Origin: an uncultured Lachnospiraceae bacterium
GTDB lineage: Bacteria > Bacillota > Clostridia > Lachnospirales > Lachnospiraceae
NCBI GenBank assembly: GCA_905236585.1
Contig: CAJOQZ010000241.1
Location: 1-8,347, forward strand
Direction of reading: 5' to 3'
DNA: 8,347 bases
Under the pieces are notes generated by a model. It searched no databases, was not told the origin of the DNA, and worked only from the letters and a program-made list of their open reading frames with translations. Position 1 is the stretch's first letter, and each line of letters starts with the position of its first letter. Of the stretch, positions 1-5,303 are shown piece after piece. The position numbers were made by a program, and so were the translations under genes.

Positions 1-1
1 C

Positions 2-700
2 ATGAGCCTTGACCCGTATTTCAGAAAAGACAACCACAACCGCATGACGTTTGCGATGAGTTACAACGAATATGAAAAATATATTCTGGTGCTTTCACAT
101 GACGAGGTGGTTCACTTAAAATGCTCGATGATCAACAAAATGCCGGGCTTGGAGGGAGATAAGTTCAAGAACTTAAAAGCTGGCTATGCCTTTATGATGG
201 GTCATCCGGGCAAGAAACTTCTTTTCATGGGGCAGGATTTCGCGCAGTATCAGGAATGGAGCGAGGAACGCGAACTGGACTGGTATCTGCTTGACAATCC
301 GAACAACAAAGCGATCAACAACTGGGTAAAAGAACTGCTTTCGATTTATCGCGATTATCCGTCCATGTATGAACTGGATACGACCTGGGATGGCTTCGAG
401 TGGATCAACGCGAACGACAACTACCGCAGCATCTTCAGTTTTGTCCGCAAGGGGAAGAACGGCAAGAAGAACCTTTTGTTCGTCATCAACTTTACGCCGA
501 TGGAGTATGCGGATTACTGCGTGGGCGTGCCGGAGAACAAAAAATTAAAACTCCTCCTCAACAGTGAAGATCCGAAGTTCGGCGGCGAGGACAAGAAGCG
601 CAAGACGTCCTACACGCCGAAAAAGCAGGAGTGCGACGGCAGGGAGTATTCGATCGAGTATCCGTTAGCGCCTTACGGAGTGGCTGTTTTTACGTATTAG
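2..700 (+). CDS. glgB: 1,4-alpha-glucan branching enzyme, C-terminal part (5' end outside window)
   Basis: Glycogen branching enzyme (GH13) cuts alpha-1,4 chains and rejoins them as alpha-1,6 branches in cytoplasmic glycogen synthesis. About 232 residues are visible, from the end of the (beta/alpha)8 catalytic barrel to the C-terminal all-beta domain. The hallmark LSHDEVVH motif is at visible residues 31-38; its His-Asp pair (H33-D34) matches the conserved transition-state-stabilising residues of the family. The HPGKKLLFMGQDFAQ segment that follows is also typical of GlgB. Where most GlgB proteins read VHGKKSL this one reads VHLKCSM, a variant I associate with clostridial enzymes. The Met at position 2 is internal: the frame is open to the left edge, and SLDPYFRKDNH is mid-domain sequence. 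The gene ends in TAG and is followed by a strong terminator. Identification is firm; full length is not visible. Confidence 0.95.
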   Translation: MSLDPYFRKDNHNRMTFAMSYNEYEKYILVLSHDEVVHLKCSMINKMPGLEGDKFKNLKAGYAFMMGHPGKKLLFMGQDFAQYQEWSEERELDWYLLDNPNNKAINNWVKELLSIYRDYPSMYELDTTWDGFEWINANDNYRSIFSFVRKGKNGKKNLLFVINFTPMEYADYCVGVPENKKLKLLLNSEDPKFGGEDKKRKTSYTPKKQECDGREYSIEYPLAPYGVAVFTY

Positions 701-716
701 AACAAGGTGGAAGCAA

Positions 717-749
717 GAGGGCGTCGGAAGAGATGCCCTCATTTTTATT
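717..749 (+). terminator. Intrinsic terminator after glgB
   Basis: GAGGGCGTC (717-725) pairs with GATGCCCTC (732-740), a 9-bp stem with one G-U pair and a 6-base loop (GGAAGA). It is followed by ATTTTTATT (741-749). Stem, small loop and T-tract form a textbook Rho-independent terminator 16 bases after the glgB stop. Its T-tract ends only three bases before the ATG of the next gene. Confidence 0.88.
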
Positions 750-752
750 ACA

Positions 753-1979
753 ATGAAAGATATCAGACAGGACGATTTGACCGAAGACGAGCGGGTTCTC
801 TATCTCGAACTGTTCGGGGAAGGGGACGATCCAGAAGAGGACGTCCCGGGAAAAAAACATCATACAAAGCGAGGGCTTGCCTTTTTTGCGCTTCTGCTTA
901 TCGTCGGTGGATGCGTCGGGCTGTACGCGTATTTCGCGACGCGGACATATCGGGATTACGAAGTCAAGCAGGAAGTCGTCCGCAACGACGAGGAGCGGAT
1001 CGGATATTTGGAGTATCAGGGGAATCTCTTCTCTTACAGCAGAGACGGCGCGTCCTATTCGGATTTTGACGACCGGCTTCTTTGGAGCGAGAGTTTCGAC
1101 ATGGAAAATCCGGTGGCGGACGTCTGCGGCGAGTACCTCCTGCTTTATGACAAGCAGCGGACGCAGACGATCCTTTTCAATGCGGCGGGCGTAATAAGCG
1201 AGCAGGTAATGAATCTGCCGATCGTTTCCGCTTCGGTTTCCGCAAACGGGAGGATCGCCGTATTGATGCAGGACAAGGAGACGGGGTATCTCCAGTTGTA
1301 TGACGCGGACGGAAATGCCGCAGCGTCCGGCGAACTGCATATGAAAAACACCGGCTATCCGATCGCGATGGATCTTTCGAACAGCGGAACGAAAATGCTT
1401 GTTTCAGTTCTGAACTTAAACGACGGGGACATCAAAACAACTCTGTCGTTCTATGACTTTTCCGACGCGGGCGGCAAAGCGTCCAACCGGATCGTCGCCA
1501 ATTTTTCCTATGCGGATATCGTGGTGCCCCGGGTGGCGTTCGGCGCGGGCGACAAAGCGGTGGCGTTCGGGGACGACGAGGTGATATTTTTTTCCGGAGG
1601 GGCGAAGCCGAAAGTAAAAGAGGAAATATTTGTCCCAAATCAGGTCAAATGCGTCTGCTGCAACGACAAATACGCCGCTTTTGTCACGCTCTCGGACGGC
1701 GGCGGGGAGGAACTTACCAATATTCTGTCGCTGTACACTATGAACGGGAAGCAGCAGTTCGAGCAGCCGGTCGACGACAAGTATACGGACTGCCGGCTCA
1801 ATGAGAATAACGAGGTCGTTTTATTGGACAGGGAAAATGTTAATATATACACGAGGTATGGGATTCATAAGTTTTCCTATGCGTCCGAAGATACGATATA
1901 CGAGATACTGCCGTGGGACGGGTCGGCGAATTATTATCTGATCCGCAAGAATGCCACGGACAAAGTCAAACTTAGATAG
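753..1979 (+). CDS. DUF5711-type membrane-anchored protein, function unknown
   Basis: A 408-residue protein with an acidic cytoplasmic N-terminus (about residues 1-37), a basic stretch (GKKHHTKR), one transmembrane helix (about 41-61, GLAFFALLLIVGGCVGLYAY) and a large domain outside the membrane (about 70-405). That domain is rich in short beta-strand-like blocks resembling beta-propeller blades, for example SVSANGRIAVLMQD and ICLY-like repeats such as NILSLYTMNGKQQF. The layout fits the DUF5711 family of Lachnospiraceae, whose function is not known; I made this match by eye. The stop is 10 bases before the start of the CvpA-type gene, so the two are very probably co-transcribed. The start is uncertain. 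ATG 753 has no Shine-Dalgarno sequence just upstream, only a terminator T-tract. A TTG at 777 (residue 9) has ACAGGA four bases upstream. Either start keeps the anchor and the outer domain. Confidence 0.8.
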   Translation: MKDIRQDDLTEDERVLYLELFGEGDDPEEDVPGKKHHTKRGLAFFALLLIVGGCVGLYAYFATRTYRDYEVKQEVVRNDEERIGYLEYQGNLFSYSRDGASYSDFDDRLLWSESFDMENPVADVCGEYLLLYDKQRTQTILFNAAGVISEQVMNLPIVSASVSANGRIAVLMQDKETGYLQLYDADGNAAASGELHMKNTGYPIAMDLSNSGTKMLVSVLNLNDGDIKTTLSFYDFSDAGGKASNRIVANFSYADIVVPRVAFGAGDKAVAFGDDEVIFFSGGAKPKVKEEIFVPNQVKCVCCNDKYAAFVTLSDGGGEELTNILSLYTMNGKQQFEQPVDDKYTDCRLNENNEVVLLDRENVNIYTRYGIHKFSYASEDTIYEILPWDGSANYYLIRKNATDKVKLR

Positions 1980-1983
1980 GCGG
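1978..1983 (+). promoter_or_regulatory. Ribosome binding site that sets the cvpA-type start
   Basis: AGGCGG lies six bases before ATG 1990 and overlaps the TAG stop of the upstream gene. It favours ATG 1990 over the earlier in-frame ATG at 1951, which would overlap the preceding gene by 29 bases and add a charged, non-membrane leader to the first helix. Confidence 0.65.
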
Positions 1984-1989
1984 CGTGGT

Positions 1990-2826
1990 ATGAATGTACT
2001 GACAATAATGGCGGCGGCGGTTGCGGCGCTGTGCGTGATCCGCGGATGGCGGCGCGGCGTCGTGATGCTTTTATACGGAGCGGCGGCGTGGGTGTTTATT
2101 GCGCTCTTCGTCCTGATCGGACATCAGGTGATCTTTCACATCCTTACGGAAAGGGAGTCGGTGCATGCGGGCGTGTATGACCGCGTGCGCCCGTATGTGG
2201 ACCGTTACATCCCCGAAGCGTCGCTGGACGACGTTAATGTGGACGAGGCGCTGTCGAATGTGACGGAGATCCTGCCGGAAGATGCAAAGTTGGATGAGGA
2301 TCTGCTGGACCGCGTGGACGCCGATATGCTTAAAGAGTACGGCGTGGAGATACCCGAGGAGTATCAGGGGCTCGTGGACGACGTGCTGTCGAATATTGCG
2401 GAGGATGCGGATACCGTCGGCGAAGTGGTGGAGAACGTCCGGCAGAACGCCGCCGAGGAGGCGGCGGCATTGCGGGAGAAGACGGTGGACGCGACGGCGG
2501 AGACGGTTGTCGGCTATATCCTTCGCGCTCTGTCCGTCGTGCTTTCGTATCTTTTGGCGAAGATCATCTGCGTCGTCGTCAAGATCATACTTGTCGTGAT
2601 TTCGGAAAAGGAGCCGATCCGCACGCCGGTCCACCTCGCGGGCGCGGCGCTGGGCATGCTCGAAAGTTTGCTTTATGTATGGATTGCGCTCTATCTGATC
2701 CGTCTGGTTTCGGTGACGGATTTCGGTGCCTCTCTTGCGCTGCAGGTAGCGGAGAGCCCGTACCTGTCCGTGCTCGACCAGAACAACTTATTGGCGGGAT
2801 TTTTGGGGCATTTGTTTGGGTTGTAG
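1990..2826 (+). CDS. CvpA-type integral membrane protein with a long acidic central region
   Basis: A 278-residue protein. Hydrophobic helices lie at about 2-18, 24-51, 172-204 and 215-241. An early helix pair with RGWRRG between helices 1 and 2, and the later HLAGAALGMLESLLYVWIAL segment (cf. the RLAGAALGLxxG pattern), are the features that suggest CvpA (colicin V production/YscU-neighbour family, PF02674). CvpA proteins are inner-membrane proteins linked to envelope maintenance and secretion of some peptides; the biochemical role is unclear. About 120 mostly polar and acidic residues (52-171) separate the helix pairs, more than in a compact CvpA, with predicted helical stretches rich in Asp and Glu. 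It sits 10 bases downstream of the DUF5711-type gene, implying a shared transcript and perhaps a joint envelope role. The family call is by topology and one motif, so it is moderate; the membrane topology is firm. Confidence 0.72.
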   Translation: MNVLTIMAAAVAALCVIRGWRRGVVMLLYGAAAWVFIALFVLIGHQVIFHILTERESVHAGVYDRVRPYVDRYIPEASLDDVNVDEALSNVTEILPEDAKLDEDLLDRVDADMLKEYGVEIPEEYQGLVDDVLSNIAEDADTVGEVVENVRQNAAEEAAALREKTVDATAETVVGYILRALSVVLSYLLAKIICVVVKIILVVISEKEPIRTPVHLAGAALGMLESLLYVWIALYLIRLVSVTDFGASLALQVAESPYLSVLDQNNLLAGFLGHLFGL

Positions 2827-2829
2827 CGG

Positions 2830-2884
2830 ATGTGCGGGCAGATGTTTTTTTCCATACGGATGACGCCTTGTCCGCATCATTTTT
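2830..2884 (+). terminator. Probable long-loop intrinsic terminator ending the DUF5711-cvpA operon
   Basis: ATGTGCGGGCA (2830-2840) pairs with TGTCCGCA-t-CAT (2869-2880): 11 pairs with one G-U and one bulged T, loop of 28 bases, followed directly by TTTT (2881-2884). A shorter alternative hairpin (GATG/CATC arms, 2860-2879) ends at the same T-tract. The T-tract overlaps the stop codon of the convergent regulator gene. There is no matching T-run on the other strand, so it should act only rightwards. Confidence 0.55.
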
Positions 2885-3587
2885 AAGCGCCGTCCATCCA
2901 GTAGTCCGTCCAAGCGGTTTTAAGGCGTGGAACGGATGAGCGCGGGAGCGTGACGGATTTGCCGCTGCGGAAGACGGCGTCGCTTTTCCCAATCGAACGG
3001 ATATGGGAGAGGTTTAAGACGAAACTCGCCCCGCACAGGAAGAACGCAGGCAGCGCTAAAAGCGAAGACATCTCCTCCTTGAAGGAACGGTGCAGCATCA
3101 GCCCGGTGAACGACCCCTGCGCAGTATGGTAATGGGGAAAACGCATCATGGACTCGATGTAGTCGATATCATCCGGCTTCACCATGATGTCCCGCTCGCG
3201 TGTGCGGATGCAGATCGGCGTGCTTGCGGCGGTAATGCCGGCGCCGATGTCATCCAGCAGCGCGAACAGCCTCTCCGCCTTGACGGGCTTCATCAGATAG
3301 TAGAACGCCCCGACCTCATAACTGTCAACGGCATAGTCGCGGGACGACGTAAGGAAGATGATCCGACCGGCGCCGTCCATGCCGCGAAGCAGCCTTGCAA
3401 GCGTAATCCCGTTCATTTCCGGCATCACAACGTCTAAAATATACACATCGAACCGGCTGCCGTCGGATACCTCGCCGAGCAGTTTTTTCGGATTATCAAA
3501 ACAAACAGGCGCATCGTAGCGTTGTCCGACGGACTGCCGCAGCGCCGATAAGTCTCTTTTATTATCATCACAGATACAGATTTTCAT
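2883..3587 (-). CDS. LytTR-family response regulator (AgrA/VirR class)
   Basis: A 234-residue cytoplasmic transcription regulator. The N-terminal receiver domain (about 1-118) has the acidic pair D7-D8, phospho-acceptor D52 in LDVVMPEMNG, T80, and K100 in the YYLMKPV motif, so it should be phosphorylation-competent. The C-terminal LytTR DNA-binding domain (about 125-226) contains IDYIES near its start and the recognisable FFLCGASFVLNLSHI block (182-196). In that block the positions usually occupied by basic or polar residues (the RxHRS-like part) are L, C, G and A, which is worth noting but not proof of lost DNA binding. It lies 128 bases downstream of the histidine kinase on the same strand and is its evident partner. 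The gap suggests possible extra expression control. Regulators of this class control surface proteins, toxins, bacteriocins or competence; the target is not shown here. Confidence 0.93.
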   Translation of the reverse strand: MKICICDDNKRDLSALRQSVGQRYDAPVCFDNPKKLLGEVSDGSRFDVYILDVVMPEMNGITLARLLRGMDGAGRIIFLTSSRDYAVDSYEVGAFYYLMKPVKAERLFALLDDIGAGITAASTPICIRTRERDIMVKPDDIDYIESMMRFPHYHTAQGSFTGLMLHRSFKEEMSSLLALPAFFLCGASFVLNLSHIRSIGKSDAVFRSGKSVTLPRSSVPRLKTAWTDYWMDGA

Positions 3588-3715
3588 AATACTTATTTCC
3601 CTTTTTTTGCCACGCAGAGTACCTTTTATGTTGAGAACAATCGTTTCTTAAGTGCGAGGTTAAGGCGTTTTTGCCGTCGGACACGTAAGATTCGTTTATT
3701 TCCAAGGAAAGATAG
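3588..3715 (-). other. Kinase-regulator gap with regulator ribosome binding site
   Basis: AAAGGG (complement of 3599-3604) precedes the regulator ATG by 11 bases, a slightly long but usable spacing. The rest of the gap has no convincing terminator: GGC-AAAAAC-GCC (around 3663-3674) and TTTCC-TT-GGAAA (around 3700-3711) are short inverted repeats without a T-run in the direction of transcription. The regulator can therefore be read from the kinase transcript. No convincing separate promoter was found. Confidence 0.5.
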
Positions 3716-4993
3716 TTACGGCTGGGTCAGTTGGATAGTAAACCATCCGTTTTCCGCCTTATAGTCGCACCATGCGCCGTGACGCTCGCAGTACGCGGCA
3801 ATCGAGCGGCTTCCCGTACCGGCGGGTTTGTCCGCAGGGAGCGGAAGACCGTCCGCCGACCAATGGATTTCGCCGCTGTATGGGTTGCAGGCACGGAACA
3901 TTAACTTAGGCTGGCGGATGCATTTGCAGCGGATGACGCGGCGCTCTTCGGGCAGCAGCGCAACCGCGTGAATCGCGTTTTCAAGGACGTTCGCGAAAAC
4001 GGTGGACAGTTCCGTCGCGTCCGCATCGATCTGTTCGGGAATGTCAAGATCCGCTTCGATTTTAATTCCGATGTTTTGCGCCTGCGTAAAGTAGTAAGAA
4101 AAAATGGCGTCAAGCACCGTGTTTTTGCACCAATGGGACAACTGCGTATCGGCAATCTGTTCGTCCGATTTTTTCAGGTAGGCAAGGGCGTCCTCAATCC
4201 TTCCGTCGGAAAGCATGGCGGACAGCGCGTGCAGACGGTGCCTAAGGTCGTGGCGTTCAATCGCGAGCAGACTTTTCATTCGGCTGCTTTCCTCGATGCG
4301 GCGGTGCAGTTGGCTGGTCTGGATTAAGAACACCTGCTCTCGCTCATGCAGTTCGTGGAGTCTGCGCTGCGTATTTAACGCCGTAAAAATGTACCAGTTC
4401 GTAAGCAGGGTGAGGGCGATTACGATTAAAAGCAGGATAAGATCTTCCGGGCGGTTCTCAATCATGTCCGGGCGGGAAAACAGACGGACGGCAAGCACAT
4501 CAAAAAGAGCCGCCGCGACTGCAAACGCGCCCCAACCCCGGTCGACGCTGTGCTGCACAAAAAGATACGGACGGCGCAGCCTCCGGTAAGCGTAGACGTT
4601 CAGCAGAGGAAACAAAAACAGCCGCGATAGGAACATCACGAGGTAGCGCGGCGCGGGGACGGCGATGTCGAGCAGATAGGTCAGCATCGTAAGGTCGGCG
4701 TTTAGGTCGGAAATCAGGAAAAAGGAGTATAGGAAGCGTCCGTCCCGGTATTTTGACAGGAAAAAGTAAAAGACCACCGTCGGCAGCAGCATGATGAAAA
4801 ACAGCGACTGCGCCATTTTTGCAGGACCGAAGGAAAGCAGAAACCATAAGTTGAACGCGATAAGCGGCACCATGTAAAGAACGGAATACACGACGAGCCG
4901 CTTCATCGGAACGCGAAATTCCATCAGCACAAGGAAAAAGACGGCAATATTTATCATCGCCCAAATTACGGACAAATCACGCAGGATAGTCAT
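3716..4993 (-). CDS. GHKL sensor histidine kinase (AgrC/ComD/VirS class)
   Basis: A 425-residue membrane sensor kinase. The N-terminal half holds about six or seven hydrophobic segments (roughly 8-24, 33-55, 60-79, 87-110, 117-136, 155-172, 184-206), typical of peptide-sensing kinases. A helical linker follows (about 207-245), then the phospho-acceptor box ERHDLRHRLHALSAML with H248. The ATPase domain (HATPase_c_5 type, about 320-423) has the N-box ELSTVFANVLENAIHAV with N335 and N339, and a late glycine motif PAGTGSRSIAAYCERHG near 390-405, where the usual GHGIGL-like sequence reads GTGS. It should autophosphorylate H248 and pass the phosphate to D52 of the regulator encoded next to it. The start is supported by AAAGG eight bases upstream. 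No AgrB/AgrD-like signal genes lie in the window, so the ligand is unknown. The gene is divergent to the large surface-protein gene. Confidence 0.93.
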   Translation of the reverse strand: MTILRDLSVIWAMINIAVFFLVLMEFRVPMKRLVVYSVLYMVPLIAFNLWFLLSFGPAKMAQSLFFIMLLPTVVFYFFLSKYRDGRFLYSFFLISDLNADLTMLTYLLDIAVPAPRYLVMFLSRLFLFPLLNVYAYRRLRRPYLFVQHSVDRGWGAFAVAAALFDVLAVRLFSRPDMIENRPEDLILLLIVIALTLLTNWYIFTALNTQRRLHELHEREQVFLIQTSQLHRRIEESSRMKSLLAIERHDLRHRLHALSAMLSDGRIEDALAYLKKSDEQIADTQLSHWCKNTVLDAIFSYYFTQAQNIGIKIEADLDIPEQIDADATELSTVFANVLENAIHAVALLPEERRVIRCKCIRQPKLMFRACNPYSGEIHWSADGLPLPADKPAGTGSRSIAAYCERHGAWCDYKAENGWFTIQLTQP

Positions 4994-5001
4994 GGATGAC
5001 G

Positions 5002-5006
5002 CCTTT
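5002..5006 (-). promoter_or_regulatory. Ribosome binding site of the kinase gene
   Basis: On the - strand AAAGG followed by CGTCATCC precedes ATG 4993, an eight-base spacing that supports this start. Confidence 0.65.
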
Positions 5007-5016
5007 CATATCAGGT

Positions 5017-5048
5017 AAGGAACGGTAGATTATTATTCTACGGTTCTT
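5017..5048 (-). promoter_or_regulatory. Imperfect hairpin in the kinase 5' leader
   Basis: AAG-AAC-GTAGA arms (5017-5029) pair with TCTAC-GTT-CTT (5037-5048): 11 pairs interrupted by one bulged G (5020) and one G-G mismatch (5024/5042), with an AT-only 7-base loop. No T-run follows it in the direction of the kinase, so it is not an obvious terminator. It lies 11 bases from the ribosome binding site and could affect translation or mRNA stability. Confidence 0.4.
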
Positions 5049-5057
5049 ACGGTTTGT
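5022..5057. repeat. ACGGT-type short repeats, possible LytTR regulator site
   Basis: ACGGTAGAT (5022-5030), ACGGTTCTT (5040-5048) and ACGGTTTGT (5049-5057) share ACGGT; the last two are part of an adjacent TACGGTT direct repeat (5039-5045 and 5048-5054). The repeats resemble the ACAGTT-like half-sites of AgrA-class LytTR regulators. The start-to-start distances are 18 and 9 bases, not the 21-22 expected for the known sites, so the assignment is weak. Confidence 0.25.
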
Positions 5058-5069
5058 CTGCCGCAGACA
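5055..5069. promoter_or_regulatory. Perfect 15-base palindrome, candidate operator or hairpin
   Basis: TGTCTGC-C-GCAGACA has 7-base arms around a single centre base. It lies about 14 bases downstream of the expected kinase transcription start, where a bound repressor would block initiation or early elongation. As RNA it could fold as a 6-bp stem with a 3-base loop. TGTCTG also occurs once in the leader of the divergent gene (5265-5270). The binding protein is unknown. Confidence 0.45.
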
Positions 5070-5089
5070 GGTTAGGACTGCCCTCTTAA

Positions 5090-5098
5090 ATAGTACCA
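5090..5098 (-). promoter_or_regulatory. Candidate extended -10 promoter of the kinase-regulator operon
   Basis: On the - strand TGGTACTAT matches the extended -10 form TGnTATAAT (four of six in the hexamer plus the TG). No good -35 is seen upstream (TTACCG at 19 bases is the best), which is acceptable for extended -10 promoters. It implies a leader of about 90 bases that includes the palindrome and the imperfect hairpin. Confidence 0.35.
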
Positions 5099-5180
5099 CA
5101 TCAGGCGCCGCATCCGGTAAAAAATCCGTGCAAAACGTATCGAAATCTTCGCAAGCCCGAAAAATCCCGTCCGGAACGAT

Positions 5181-5186
5181 TACAAT
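5181..5186 (+). promoter_or_regulatory. Candidate -10 element of the surface-protein gene
   Basis: TACAAT matches the sigma-A -10 consensus at five of six positions. No good -35 lies 16-18 bases upstream, so activation by a regulator would be expected if it is used. A start near 5193 gives a leader of about 110 bases. Confidence 0.35.
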
Positions 5187-5216
5187 AGCAAAAGAAGCAA
5201 CAGACCGGCAAGGGGG

Positions 5217-5285
5217 AAAGTGCGCATTTTTGCGTCAGCGGGACGGGACGGCGGAAAAGACCGCTGTCTGACGCGGGGGCGCTTT
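5217..5285 (+). promoter_or_regulatory. Nested stem-loop leader before the surface-protein gene
   Basis: Three nested stems can form: an outer AAAG..CGC (5217-5225) with GCGCTTT (5279-5285), a middle perfect GCGTCAG (5232-5238) with CTGACGC (5268-5274), and an inner GGCGG (5250-5254) with CCGCT (5261-5265) closing an AAAAGA loop. The structure ends five bases before the ribosome binding site. There is no T-run after it, so it is not a terminator. No known riboswitch class was recognised. Confidence 0.45.
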
Positions 5286-5289
5286 GGAC

Positions 5290-5295
5290 GGGAGG
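5290..5295 (+). promoter_or_regulatory. Ribosome binding site of the surface-protein gene
   Basis: GGGAGG eight bases before ATG 5304 is a strong Shine-Dalgarno sequence at ideal spacing. It favours 5304 over the in-frame ATG at 5313. Confidence 0.85.
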
Positions 5296-5303
5296 AACAG
5301 GAT

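Larger units (their letters stand above)
4994..5303. other. Divergent intergenic region between kinase and surface-protein genes
   Basis: This 310-base region has no gene. It carries the control elements listed separately. Between the two candidate -10 elements (about 5099-5180) I see only small signals: GGCGCC (5104-5109), the CGAA-ATC-TTCG inverted repeat (5141-5151), and two AAAAATCC runs about 40 bases apart. None is strong enough to name as a regulator site. Small open frames on the - strand here run antisense into the surface-protein gene and are not supported. Confidence 0.7.

Noticed and set aside
690..1340. 216-codon open frame on the - strand opposite the DUF5711-type gene
   Set aside because: It lies fully antisense to a well-supported gene, has no recognisable domain, and reflects the GC-rich codon pattern of the + strand gene.
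1951..1989. Upstream ATG for the cvpA-type gene
   Set aside because: It lies inside the preceding gene, adds a charged leader before helix 1, and the ribosome binding site points to ATG 1990.
2071..2634. 187-codon open frame on the - strand opposite the cvpA-type gene
   Set aside because: Arg/His-rich low-complexity translation typical of the shadow of a GC-rich membrane-protein gene; no ribosome binding site or neighbours.
3570..3685. 38-codon GTG-started frame on the - strand in the kinase-regulator gap, considered as a signal peptide precursor
   Set aside because: No Shine-Dalgarno sequence, no AgrD-like hydrophobic or Cys-containing core, and it runs out of frame into the regulator gene.
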